Source: Ascidiaceihabitans sp029251465
GTDB taxonomy: Bacteria > Pseudomonadota > Alphaproteobacteria > Rhodobacterales > Rhodobacteraceae
DNA: 64,000 nucleotides
Direction of reading: 5' to 3'
Assembly: GCF_042932805.1 (NCBI RefSeq)
Contig: NZ_CP170633.1
Coordinates: 1,550,001-1,614,000, forward strand
Below, in pieces: positions 7,029-14,855 of the stretch; position 1 is the stretch's first letter; each line of letters begins with the position of its first letter. Both the position numbers and the translations under genes were made by a program. The notes under the pieces were generated by a model that made no database searches, was not told the DNA's origin, and saw only the letters and a program-made list of their open reading frames with translations.

Positions 7029-8461
7029 CTTCGCTTGGAAAAGCCTTTTGGATCACTGGTTTGCTTGGCCAACAAGGCGTAGGCAAAATCGAAGGGATCG
7101 GCCAGACGAACGCACCCGTGGCTGTAGGCACGGCTTTCGCGTCCGAACAGGTTCTTGGCTGGCGTGTCGTGCAGGTAGATGTTGTAGCGGTTCGGGAAGA
7201 TGAATTTCACCAGCCCCAGCGCGTTGCCTTTTGAAGGCGGTTGACGCATCGCAAACGGGAACGTCTTTTCGGTGTACTGGGCGAAATTCACGTTGGCGCG
7301 GTTCACTTTGCGCCCTTTGTTGTCGGTGATTTCGATGTGACGTACAGCGTTGCGGTTGGCCTTAAGTGCGGGCAGGTATTCTTTGGTCACGATAGAACGC
7401 GGCACATACCAGCTCGGGTTGATGACCATGTATTCCATCACGTCCGAGAATTCCGGCGTTGGGCGATCAGCTTTGTTTGCGCCCACAACCGAGCGCGTCT
7501 GGAACGTGACTTTGCCGTTGTCGATAATCTTGGCTGTAAAGTCAGGAATGTTCACCAGAATGTGGCGTTTGCCGCGTTCCTGATTGACCCAGCGTTCACG
7601 CTCCATCCCGACAATGATCGACTGCATACGTGACTGAACACCGACGTTGATTTCTGCAACAGTGCCCGGACCGGCCACACCGTCTGCGGCCAAACCATGG
7701 GCCAGCTGGAACTGCTGAATACCTGATTTCATCGTCTCGTCATAGGTTTGCGAAGATGTGCGCTTCATAAAGCCCATGGCGATCAAGCGGTTGCGCATTG
7801 CAACAACAGACGCACCGGATTGGCCGGGTTTCAGCGACTTTGACGGCACTTTTGCGCCCCAGCCACCTTTGGCCAACAGGCGTTCCATGCGCAGCTTTTC
7901 TTTCATCAACGCATTGTATTCCATGGTTTTTGGCGCAAGCGCCTTAAAGAAACCGGCGGGTGACGATTTAGAGAAGTTGACCAAATAGGACGTGCGATCA
8001 CGGTACGGAACCTGACGCACGATGGCGGCGTCAACACGGCTCGGGATCAAAACACCGGTTTGCAAATCACGCGAGTATTGCAAGAATGCCCGGCTCATTT
8101 CGACCTCAAGCTGACCACGTTCACGTGGGCCCTTGGCGGCTTTCATTTTGGCTTGCAGTCCGCCAGCATCGTAGCGTGCGGCTGGCAGGCCGTGCACCGA
8201 GGCTTGGGACAACGCTTTGATCAAGGCGACGCGACGGCTACGTTCACGCCCCGTGCGTCCGACCCATATGCTTTTGTAGCCGTTTGCCTGATAAAAGGCC
8301 GCGATATCTTTGTCGCGTGCCGCGGCTTCGGCCACGGATTGTTTGAATGCAGTGACCTGTGCAACAGCGGGTTTTGCCATGCTGAACAAGGACAATGCCA
8401 AAAGCGACATCGCCATAAATAGTGAAAATCGGTAAGCGCGCAGCGTCATATCTTCCCCCAA
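6995..8461 (-). CDS. L,D-transpeptidase (YcbB/LdtD-like), C-terminus frameshifted
   Basis: Periplasmic enzyme that forms 3-3 cross-links in peptidoglycan. The 488-residue frame has a signal peptide ending AKPAVAQ, a long scaffold domain, a PG_binding_1 repeat around residues 205-260 (MRNRLIAMGFM, YDETMKSGIQQFQ, LAADGVAGPGT) and the YkuD catalytic domain with SHGCVRL. The last 23 residues after the catalytic motif are not homologous. The expected tail lies in another frame at 6843-7028. The catalytic Cys and His are intact, so partial activity is possible if the shift is real. It is divergent from a MepK-like endopeptidase gene that would cut the bonds it makes. Confidence 0.85.
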   Translation of the reverse strand: MGEDMTLRAYRFSLFMAMSLLALSLFSMAKPAVAQVTAFKQSVAEAAARDKDIAAFYQANGYKSIWVGRTGRERSRRVALIKALSQASVHGLPAARYDAGGLQAKMKAAKGPRERGQLEVEMSRAFLQYSRDLQTGVLIPSRVDAAIVRQVPYRDRTSYLVNFSKSSPAGFFKALAPKTMEYNALMKEKLRMERLLAKGGWGAKVPSKSLKPGQSGASVVAMRNRLIAMGFMKRTSSQTYDETMKSGIQQFQLAHGLAADGVAGPGTVAEINVGVQSRMQSIIVGMERERWVNQERGKRHILVNIPDFTAKIIDNGKVTFQTRSVVGANKADRPTPEFSDVMEYMVINPSWYVPRSIVTKEYLPALKANRNAVRHIEITDNKGRKVNRANVNFAQYTEKTFPFAMRQPPSKGNALGLVKFIFPNRYNIYLHDTPAKNLFGRESRAYSHGCVRLADPFDFAYALLAKQTSDPKGFSKRSWQLARNNRSI

Positions 8462-8766
8462 TCGAAAAATGTCCGCGAAGTTTATGCGGTCGGTTGTGAT
8501 TTATGCCCGTCAGCTTGTCTATTCACATTTACACCTAAGCCACCAGAAAGCTGGTCCCTGAGGCCTACGTGCACCGACAAATGCAGCATTTGACGACACT
8601 GACATCATTTGCGCAAAAAATCGCCTAAAACTGTTGATATATTTAGGGGGAAAGATTCAGTACTTGGTTCACGATTCGCTTTATGTAATACATCAGGGGC
8701 ATCTGGGGACGAGATGAAACACTGTGTAACATCGCAGTACAGGCGAACGGGACGGCACGTTAAGAC
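8462..8766. promoter_or_regulatory. Divergent intergenic region between L,D-transpeptidase and MepK-like genes
   Basis: 305 bp with no gene. It must carry promoters in both directions. On the plus strand TTGGTT near 8665, about 16 bases and then TAATAC is a possible promoter for the MepK-like gene. Nothing else convincing was seen. Confidence 0.35.
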
Positions 8767-9336
8767 ATGACAATTGGTGAATCATCGGGTTTGACCCGTC
8801 GTGCGCTTCTGGGCGCATTTGCAGCGACTACAGTTGCCGCAGCTCCGACAATCTCTGGTGCAGCCGGTATTTTACGCGGCGCAGGCGATATTCGCCGCAT
8901 TCGCATGTTCTCGGGTCGCACCGGTGAACGCATCGACATGATCTACTGGATCGAAGGTAAATACATCAAAGACGCAGTCAAAGAAGTAAACTACTTTATG
9001 CGCGACTGGCGCACCGATGGTGTCAAAACCATGGATTTGCGCACGGTTGACGTTATGGCCGCCGCCCACAACCTGATGGATGTCCACGAACCGTACATGT
9101 TGCTGTCCGGCTATCGCAGCCCAAAGACCAACGCGATGCTACGTTCACGTTCGTCCGGTGTTGCCAAGAATTCACTGCACATGAAAGGCCAAGCGGCCGA
9201 TCTGCGTTTGTCTACCCGTTCGGTTGGTCAAATGGCGCGCGCGGCATCTGCTTGCCGCGGTGGCGGTGTTGGCCGGTATTCCGGATCCAACTTTGTGCAC
9301 ATGGATTGCGGCGTTGTCCGGTCTTGGGGCAGCTAA
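8767..9336 (+). CDS. MepK/YcbK-like DUF882 murein endopeptidase, Tat substrate
   Basis: A 189-residue exported metallopeptidase of the M15/DUF882 family. The N-terminus carries a twin-arginine motif (LTRRALLG) and an Ala-rich hydrophobic segment. The zinc site of the fold is visible: His138 and Asp145 in LHMKGQAADLRL and His178 in FVHMDCG. In E. coli the homologue YcbK (MepK) cleaves 3-3 cross-links and is encoded beside the L,D-transpeptidase YcbB. Here the two genes are divergent, consistent with a paired make-and-cut function. It is monocistronic with its own terminator. Confidence 0.87.
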   Translation: MTIGESSGLTRRALLGAFAATTVAAAPTISGAAGILRGAGDIRRIRMFSGRTGERIDMIYWIEGKYIKDAVKEVNYFMRDWRTDGVKTMDLRTVDVMAAAHNLMDVHEPYMLLSGYRSPKTNAMLRSRSSGVAKNSLHMKGQAADLRLSTRSVGQMARAASACRGGGVGRYSGSNFVHMDCGVVRSWGS

Positions 9337-9364
9337 AACCAACCGACATTGCTGATAGAAATGC

Positions 9365-9389
9365 AGGCGTCTTTCGAGACGCCTTTTTT
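9365..9389 (+). terminator. Intrinsic terminator after the MepK-like gene
   Basis: AGGCGTCT (9365-9372), TTCG tetraloop, AGACGCCT (9377-9384), then five Ts. Perfect 8-bp stem. Confidence 0.92.
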
Positions 9390-9412
9390 CGTGCTGTCGT
9401 AAAATTGGATGG

Positions 9413-9489
9413 TGGTGGTCCCAGCTGGATTTGAACCAGCGACCCCTCGCTTCGGAGGCGAGTACTCTATCCAGCTGAGCTATGGGACC
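9413..9489 (-). tRNA. tRNA-Arg, anticodon CCG
   Basis: 77 nt on the minus strand. The acceptor stem pairs GGTCCCA with TGGGACC, followed by A and an encoded CCA. The anticodon stem is CTCGC/GCGAG with loop CTCCGAA, giving anticodon CCG, which reads CGG codons. The T-loop region is GGTTCAAATCC. It sits between the MepK-like terminator and the end of the suf operon. Confidence 0.95.
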
Positions 9490-9520
9490 ATATGGGTTTG
9501 GTATAGCTTTGGCGTATCGT

Positions 9521-9545
9521 GGCTGCAATTGCTAATTGCGCAGCC
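9521..9545 (-). terminator. Hairpin downstream of sufS
   Basis: On the minus strand, immediately after the sufS stop, GGCTGCGCAATT pairs with AATTGCAGCC with one bulged base. There is no T-run, so it may be a factor-dependent end or an RNA-stability hairpin of the suf transcript. Confidence 0.4.
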
Positions 9546-9548
9546 ATT

Positions 9549-10769
9549 TCACGCAAACAGATCATGGGCCAGTTCCAAGGCCTCAATCCAGATGTCGATT
9601 TCGTTTGTCGTGTTGTACATCGCAAAAGACGCACGGCAGGTGGCGTTCAAACCAAGGTGTTCCATCAAAGGACCGGTACAATGTTGACCCGCCCGCACCG
9701 CGACACCCTTTTTATCAAGAATGGTCGAGATATCATGGGCATGCCCTGCCCCATCCATCGTAAAGCTGAAAATCGCACCTTTGTCCGGCGTGGTGCCTTG
9801 CACTTGGATCCAGTTTAACCCGTTCAATTTCGCGACAGCATAATCGCGCAAGCTGTCCTCGTGGGCGGCAATCGCGTCTAGCCCGTGGCCCATCATGTAA
9901 TCGATGCCGACGCCCATCCCGATCATTTGCACGATCCCTGGTGTGCCTGCCTCGAACATCATCGGGGCATCGTTATAGACAACGCCATCCTTTGACACTT
10001 CACGGATCATGTCGCCGCCACCAATGAACGGGCGCATTTCAGCCATGCGTTCGGATTTGACGTGGATCGCGCCGGATCCTGACGGCCCGTACAATTTATG
10101 ACCGGTGATGGCGTAGAAATCAGCGTCGATATCCTGAACGTCAACCGGCATGTGCACGGCGGCTTGTGATCCATCGACTAACACAGCGACGCCTTTGGCA
10201 TGGGCACCGGCGCAGATCGTTTTCACGTCAACTTTGGTGCCCAACACGTTGGACATGTGGGTCACAGCGATCAATTTGGTGCGCGGCGTGATCGCATCCA
10301 GAACCGCTTGCGGATCAAGCGCACCGGTCGCGTCCACGTCTACCCATTTCAGCACCACGCCTTGGCGTTCGCGCAGAAAATGCCAAGGCACGATGTTTGC
10401 GTGATGCTCCATCACGCTCAGGATGATCTCGTCACCAGCTTGCATGCGCGGCATGGCCCAACCGTAGGCGACCATATTGATGCCTTCGGTGGTGCCCGAA
10501 TTAAAGATGATTTCGTCTTCGGATTTCGCGCTTAGAAACGTCGCGACTTTGCCGCGAACTGCCTCGTAGTTGTCCGTCGCAAGGTTCGACAGGAAATGCA
10601 GGCCACGATGCACATTCGCGTATTCTTCGGCGTAAGCACGCGTGATCGCGTCAATCACCACCTGCGGTTTTTGCGCCGAGGCACCGTTGTCTAAATAGAC
10701 CAACGGCTTGCCGTTAACTTTGCGTGACAGGATTGGAAAATCTGCCCGAATCTTGCTGACGTCGTACAT
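9549..10769 (-). CDS. sufS: Cysteine desulfurase SufS
   Basis: PLP enzyme that takes sulfur from L-cysteine for Fe-S cluster assembly. The 406-residue protein, counted from the ATG of MYDVSKIRADFPIL, has the PLP lysine Lys225 in TGHKLYGPSG. The persulfide-forming Cys364 lies in RAGQHCTGPL, the class II (SufS) signature. The longer frame to 10775 uses TTG, whereas this ATG has GGGG at a usable distance. It is the last gene of the suf operon. The operon also holds a second, NifS/IscS-type desulfurase at its start. No SufE or SufU was seen nearby. Confidence 0.93.
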   Translation of the reverse strand: MYDVSKIRADFPILSRKVNGKPLVYLDNGASAQKPQVVIDAITRAYAEEYANVHRGLHFLSNLATDNYEAVRGKVATFLSAKSEDEIIFNSGTTEGINMVAYGWAMPRMQAGDEIILSVMEHHANIVPWHFLRERQGVVLKWVDVDATGALDPQAVLDAITPRTKLIAVTHMSNVLGTKVDVKTICAGAHAKGVAVLVDGSQAAVHMPVDVQDIDADFYAITGHKLYGPSGSGAIHVKSERMAEMRPFIGGGDMIREVSKDGVVYNDAPMMFEAGTPGIVQMIGMGVGIDYMMGHGLDAIAAHEDSLRDYAVAKLNGLNWIQVQGTTPDKGAIFSFTMDGAGHAHDISTILDKKGVAVRAGQHCTGPLMEHLGLNATCRASFAMYNTTNEIDIWIEALELAHDLFA

Positions 10770-10771
10770 TT

Positions 10772-11380
10772 TCAAAGCCCCATGGTCGCCAGGCCTGTTA
10801 CCGCGAGGAACAAGCTAAGCCCAAAAATAAAGCCAAACATCACAATCAGTAAAAGACCGATTGTTTTGAGGTTCGAGCCAAGATTGGCCCCTTGGTTGAT
10901 GAAATTCACGGTGATCCAAAGGCTGACAACAGCCACGACCAACCCGTAAAGGGACGCAACTGGCGGCGAAACGATCAGTAAAATCACAGCGCCGGCCTGC
11001 GCAACAAGGCGCAATGCTTGCATCCAAACAAAGGCCGATAGCATGTCGCCCAAACTGCCCGTGCCGCCCATCACCGTACCGACCCAATGCAGCAGATGGA
11101 TCATCAAAACCATGCCACCTGCCGAGAATACAAACACCAGAATAGGGCTGCTCAGGAACGCAGGTAACGCCAAACCGGTTTCGGAAAATTCCGGCGGCGG
11201 CGGTGGGGTCAAGGCGCTTGAAACCCAGAACAACATCGCGTTCAGCGCACAGGCCAAAACCAGCAGCGTCCACAGCACTTCGCGCGGCGTGCGCAGGTCA
11301 ATCACATGACGCGCAGCCTCGGCAGGGTTTTGCAACGACAGCGCAATCAGTTGCCCGACAGGCATCGTACCAACATTCAT
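10772..11380 (-). CDS. YIP1 family membrane protein in suf operon
   Basis: A 202-residue integral membrane protein with about five hydrophobic segments, starting MNVGTMPVGQLIALSLQNPAEAARHVID. The start was chosen because its ATG overlaps the TGA of the preceding gene (ATGA). The longer open frame to 11752 only runs antisense to conserved coding sequence. The fold resembles YIP1-domain proteins (N-terminal amphipathic segment, Asn/Gln-rich loop FINQGANLGSNLKTIG). Its function in Fe-S assembly is unknown; co-transcription with sufD and sufS is inferred from the overlaps. Confidence 0.72.
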   Translation of the reverse strand: MNVGTMPVGQLIALSLQNPAEAARHVIDLRTPREVLWTLLVLACALNAMLFWVSSALTPPPPPEFSETGLALPAFLSSPILVFVFSAGGMVLMIHLLHWVGTVMGGTGSLGDMLSAFVWMQALRLVAQAGAVILLIVSPPVASLYGLVVAVVSLWITVNFINQGANLGSNLKTIGLLLIVMFGFIFGLSLFLAVTGLATMGL

Positions 11381-11865
11381 AATGCAACACCTTCTGCCGC
11401 GCGCATACCCGCAATCCAGAACCACAACACATTGATAAGCCACAACAAAGCAACCAGTTGCAACGCGCTGCTTTCCCCCATGAAGGCTGCTGTTAATCCC
11501 AACAACAACGTCATGGGTGCACTGGCCAAAAGCGCCCAGAACATCGACAGGCGTATGCCGTATCCAGTGATCGGTCGTCCGGCCAATCGCGCCAATCCAT
11601 GGATCAACGCGGCAAACGCGTACAGCACCAATGGCACAATAAAGATCCACAAGAACGCCGACCAATACATGCGCGCCATCAGTGGCACATCCGTGTTCAA
11701 GTGCGCCTCGCGGGATTGATAGGGCGCTTGTGCGACGAAAAACACGATGCACGCAAAGATCAAAATGTTAAGCGCGAACGCTTCGCGCCGCCCCTGCCCC
11801 AACAACCGTGTCACCACACGGCCGGGCCCGCGATAGCTGGCCTTGATGTCGCTCGTGACTGACAT
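11377..11865 (-). CDS. YIP1-like membrane protein in suf operon
   Basis: A 162-residue protein with about four membrane segments. The start at MSVTSDIKASYRGPGRVV is set by TAATG overlap with the sufD stop codon; upstream residues in the frame look non-coding. The cytoplasmic N-terminus RGPGRVVTRLLGQGRREAFAL resembles the start of YIP1 proteins. It forms a pair with the next gene. What a pair of membrane proteins does inside a suf operon is not known to me; membrane anchoring of assembly or coupling to an iron or sulfur source would be speculation. Confidence 0.68.
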   Translation of the reverse strand: MSVTSDIKASYRGPGRVVTRLLGQGRREAFALNILIFACIVFFVAQAPYQSREAHLNTDVPLMARMYWSAFLWIFIVPLVLYAFAALIHGLARLAGRPITGYGIRLSMFWALLASAPMTLLLGLTAAFMGESSALQLVALLWLINVLWFWIAGMRAAEGVAL

Positions 11866-13145
11866 TAGCTGCGCCGCCGCTCCAACCACGATTGCAGCAA
11901 TGCATTGATGTCTTCGCGCAGGTCTTCGTCTTCGATTTCCTCGACCGCTTCGGCCAAGAACGACAACGTCAGCAGATCCGTTGCGACCGCAGCTGGCACA
12001 CCGCGAGAGCGCAGATAAAACAGTGCCGTTTCATCAATCGCACCGGACGTAGACCCGTGCGAACAAATCACGTCGTCCGCGTAAATCTCAAGCTCGGGTT
12101 TGGCGAGGAACTGGCTGTCTTCGTCCAAAAGCAAGGACTGACTGATCTGGTAGCCGTCGGTTTTCTGTGCTCCGGCTTTCACCAGAATCTTGCCTTGGAA
12201 AACACCGGTTGCGCCATTGCGCAGCACCTTTTTGAACACCTGACGGCTTTCGCAATTCACCGCGTCATGGGTGACAAAAACTGTGTCATCGTGGTGAAAA
12301 TCACCGTCGCCGACACATGCGCCACCGACAGTCGCCTTGGCGTCATCCCCGGTCAGTTCGATCACACATTCGTTGCGCGTCATCACACCATTGGCGGTCA
12401 GAGTGAACGATTTGAACGTCGATTCCGTACCCAAACGTGCAAAGACATGCGTCACAGCGCGGCGTTCGTGATCACGCCCTTGGGCGCGAATGTGGTGGAA
12501 TGCAGCGCCGTCGGCAATGTCGACTTCCATCACTTTGTTGAAACGCGCCGCCGCCGGACCTGTTTCCAAAACGGTCAGGTTTGCACCTGCGTCCAGCTTG
12601 ATCACATTGTGCAACATGACGTCTGACGTTTCGGATTTGTGCAGGTAAATCAGGTTGATAGGCTTGGATGCTAAACCAGTTACATGGATCAAAACACCAT
12701 CGCTTGCAAAGGCAGTGTTCAACGTGGCCAGCGGTCGTGCAACCGGATTTTGGCCACGCGCCTCGAGCACACCATAAAGGTCACGCGCCCAATGAATGTC
12801 AGCGTCGGCAGTCGCCAAACGTTCAATCGTAACGCCGGTCAGGGTCAGATCGTCAGACGCGTCAGCATCAAAAACACCGTCCACAAAGACGATCTTTAAA
12901 CGGTCGACATCATCAAACAAGGCCCCTTCGGCGTTGTGGAACAGTGCCGCAGGAACAGCCACAGCCTGCGTCAGCGTGTCCGGGCGGGTGTATTTCCAGT
13001 ATTCATCGCGGCGCACCGGCAATCCGGCGGCCTGCACGCGCATCAACGCGTATTTGCGCGCCGCCTCGGACCAACCGTCAACGGGCATGGTCAAACCAGC
13101 AAGCCGTGCGTCCAACGCCGATGTTGTTTCAGCAACAGCCGCCAT
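11865..13145 (-). CDS. sufD: Fe-S cluster assembly protein SufD
   Basis: Partner of SufB and SufC in the SufBC2D scaffold. The 426-residue product has the Pfam SufBD beta-helix core and a C-terminal segment with SHGSTSGAIDETALFYLRSRGV, matching the corresponding SufB region, plus an N-terminal helical domain containing RRDEYWKYTRPDTL. Both ends overlap neighbours by one base (TAATG), indicating translational coupling to sufC before it and the YIP1-like gene after it. Confidence 0.93.
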   Translation of the reverse strand: MAAVAETTSALDARLAGLTMPVDGWSEAARKYALMRVQAAGLPVRRDEYWKYTRPDTLTQAVAVPAALFHNAEGALFDDVDRLKIVFVDGVFDADASDDLTLTGVTIERLATADADIHWARDLYGVLEARGQNPVARPLATLNTAFASDGVLIHVTGLASKPINLIYLHKSETSDVMLHNVIKLDAGANLTVLETGPAAARFNKVMEVDIADGAAFHHIRAQGRDHERRAVTHVFARLGTESTFKSFTLTANGVMTRNECVIELTGDDAKATVGGACVGDGDFHHDDTVFVTHDAVNCESRQVFKKVLRNGATGVFQGKILVKAGAQKTDGYQISQSLLLDEDSQFLAKPELEIYADDVICSHGSTSGAIDETALFYLRSRGVPAAVATDLLTLSFLAEAVEEIEDEDLREDINALLQSWLERRRS

Positions 13146-13900
13146 TACGCCACCTCTGCCAGAATGTCGGCGTAGCCGTTGTTTTCAACTTCGATGGCCA
13201 GCTCGGGACCACCCGTTTTCACAATACGACCTTCGGCCATGATGTGCACAACGTCCGGTTTGATGTGGTCCAAAAGGCGCTGATAGTGCGTGATCACAAG
13301 GAAACTACGACCTTCATCGCGCAGCGCATTCACGCCTTCAGAGACCAGTTTCATCGCATCAACGTCCAGACCGGAATCGGTTTCATCGAGGACGCACATC
13401 TTTGGTTCCAGCATCGCCATTTGCAGGATTTCGTTGCGTTTCTTTTCGCCGCCGGAAAAACCAACGTTGACAGGACGTTTCAGCATGTCCGCATCGATTT
13501 TCAACGTTTTGGCTTTGGCGCGGACGACTTTCAGGAATTCGGCGGCGCTCATTTCATCTTCACCGCGCGCTTTGCGTTGCGCGTTAACGGCTGTGCGCAG
13601 GAACGTCATGTTGCCCACACCCGGGATTTCGACGGGGTACTGAAAGGCCAGGAAAAGGCCCGCAGCCGCGCGTTCTTCGGGTTCGATATCCAGCAGATCA
13701 ACATCACCCAAATGCGCCGTGCCGCTGGTCACTTCGTAGCCGCCACGTCCGGACAGAACGTAGGACAAAGTCGACTTGCCGGAGCCGTTTGGCCCCATAA
13801 TCGCGTGGACTTGCCCCGCGCCAACCTCGAGGTTTACGCCTTTCAGGATTTGCTTTTCTTCTTCTTCAAGTTTGACGTGTAGGTCTTTGATATTCAGCAT
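13145..13900 (-). CDS. sufC: Fe-S cluster assembly ATPase SufC
   Basis: ABC-type ATPase of the SufBCD scaffold complex. The 251-residue protein has Walker A GPNGSGKST at residues 36-44, the SufC-specific signature SGGEKKRNEILQM and Walker B CVLDETDSGLDVDA. GAGG lies 5 bases before the ATG. The preceding methyltransferase-like gene ends 18 bp upstream, so it is in the same transcript. Confidence 0.95.
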   Translation of the reverse strand: MLNIKDLHVKLEEEEKQILKGVNLEVGAGQVHAIMGPNGSGKSTLSYVLSGRGGYEVTSGTAHLGDVDLLDIEPEERAAAGLFLAFQYPVEIPGVGNMTFLRTAVNAQRKARGEDEMSAAEFLKVVRAKAKTLKIDADMLKRPVNVGFSGGEKKRNEILQMAMLEPKMCVLDETDSGLDVDAMKLVSEGVNALRDEGRSFLVITHYQRLLDHIKPDVVHIMAEGRIVKTGGPELAIEVENNGYADILAEVA

Positions 13901-13918
13901 TTTTACCTCGTTGGCCCA

Positions 13919-14515
13919 TCAGGGGCGCAGCATGTATTTCATGATTTCAAGCAAGCGATTCACGGGGAAAGCTTGCGGTGTCAGTTCAAACGCAGCCATG
14001 CGGCCGGTCAGTGTCGGGGCACCAAGGAACTCTTCGACTTGGTGCAGTTTTGCGCGTTTAGCGTAGTCATCGAACAACAGGGTCACGGGCCGCGTGATGC
14101 TAAAGGCAGTGGCCAGCGCGCAGCCGATCCGGAACCGCCCGTCGACCAGCACCACATCGGGGTGTTTGAACCCGTCCATCGACCAAACCGCCAGAGGATA
14201 GTCGGCAAAGCGTCTCCAGCCGCGATCGTCCTTGGGGTGGCCCCATTCTTTGGTAGGTCCGATGTCCGCATACAGCATATCGACATGGGATGTTTCGTGC
14301 GCCGGATTGCCCTCAAACCACGCCATCATCATGCGCCACCAGCTTTTGTCGGATTCAACGGACGTCACGTGCTTGTTCGCCATTTCACCGGCCAAAACAG
14401 TAGACCCGCCAGAGCCGTATTCGAGGATCACGTTCGCACGCGCATAGGTCTGGCGCAGCAATGTGGCCTCAGCCTCCGGCATTGTCAGTTTTGGTTTGGT
14501 GAGCGTGCTGGTCAT
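13919..14515 (-). CDS. Class I SAM-methyltransferase-like protein in suf operon
   Basis: A 198-residue soluble protein starting MTSTLTKPKLTMPEAEA. That ATG overlaps the stop of the previous gene (ATGA), while the frame's upstream Met does not. The segment VILEYGSGGSTVLAGEMANKHVTSVES matches the glycine-rich SAM-binding motif I and the acidic end of strand 2. LLFDDYAKR and VVLVDGRFR fit later Rossmann strands. The same kind of gene is found in other roseobacter suf operons as a hypothetical; its substrate is unknown. It may be a nucleotide-binding relative without methyltransferase activity. Confidence 0.65.
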   Translation of the reverse strand: MTSTLTKPKLTMPEAEATLLRQTYARANVILEYGSGGSTVLAGEMANKHVTSVESDKSWWRMMMAWFEGNPAHETSHVDMLYADIGPTKEWGHPKDDRGWRRFADYPLAVWSMDGFKHPDVVLVDGRFRIGCALATAFSITRPVTLLFDDYAKRAKLHQVEEFLGAPTLTGRMAAFELTPQAFPVNRLLEIMKYMLRP

Positions 14516-14850
14516 TTTGGCAACCATGCTTTTGTGGCTTGGAATTTGACCAATTCACGTTCTTTGATCAGCGCCTTTTCAGAACGCTTGCGTGCCGCGA
14601 TGCGGGCATCACGTTTGACAGCCATGCGATTACCTACAATCGAAATTGCGAGGCCGATAGACACCGCGCTAATGATTGTCAGAAGAAACTTCCACTTGGC
14701 AGAAATCCACGACACTTCAACAACATTAAACAGAATGAACCCAAGAATGAGAACAATAAAGCTTACCAACGCCCCGATTGGTGCCCTTGATTGCTGTGCC
14801 CCAATCGTCTTAGCAAAATGCTGTTCTGTATGACTGTCTGAGTGGCTCAT
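14512..14850 (-). CDS. Hypothetical two-TM membrane protein in suf operon
   Basis: A 112-residue protein, unrecognised. The start MSHSDSHTEQHF at 14850 lies 5 bp after the sufB stop; the longer frame to 15003 overlaps sufB coding and is rejected. It has a His/Ser-rich N-terminus, two hydrophobic helices (about residues 27-48 and 53-75) and a strongly basic C-terminal tail with many Lys and Arg. Only its position, between sufB and sufC, suggests a link to Fe-S assembly. Confidence 0.6.
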   Translation of the reverse strand: MSHSDSHTEQHFAKTIGAQQSRAPIGALVSFIVLILGFILFNVVEVSWISAKWKFLLTIISAVSIGLAISIVGNRMAVKRDARIAARKRSEKALIKERELVKFQATKAWLPK

Positions 14851-14855
14851 GCGCC

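Noticed and set aside
11381..11752. N-terminal extension of the YIP1 gene next to sufS
   Set aside because: It overlaps the next coding gene in another frame and lacks family features; the ATGA overlap gives a better start.
12944..13882. 312-codon open frame on the plus strand
   Set aside because: Antisense to sufC and the start of sufD; a codon-bias shadow.
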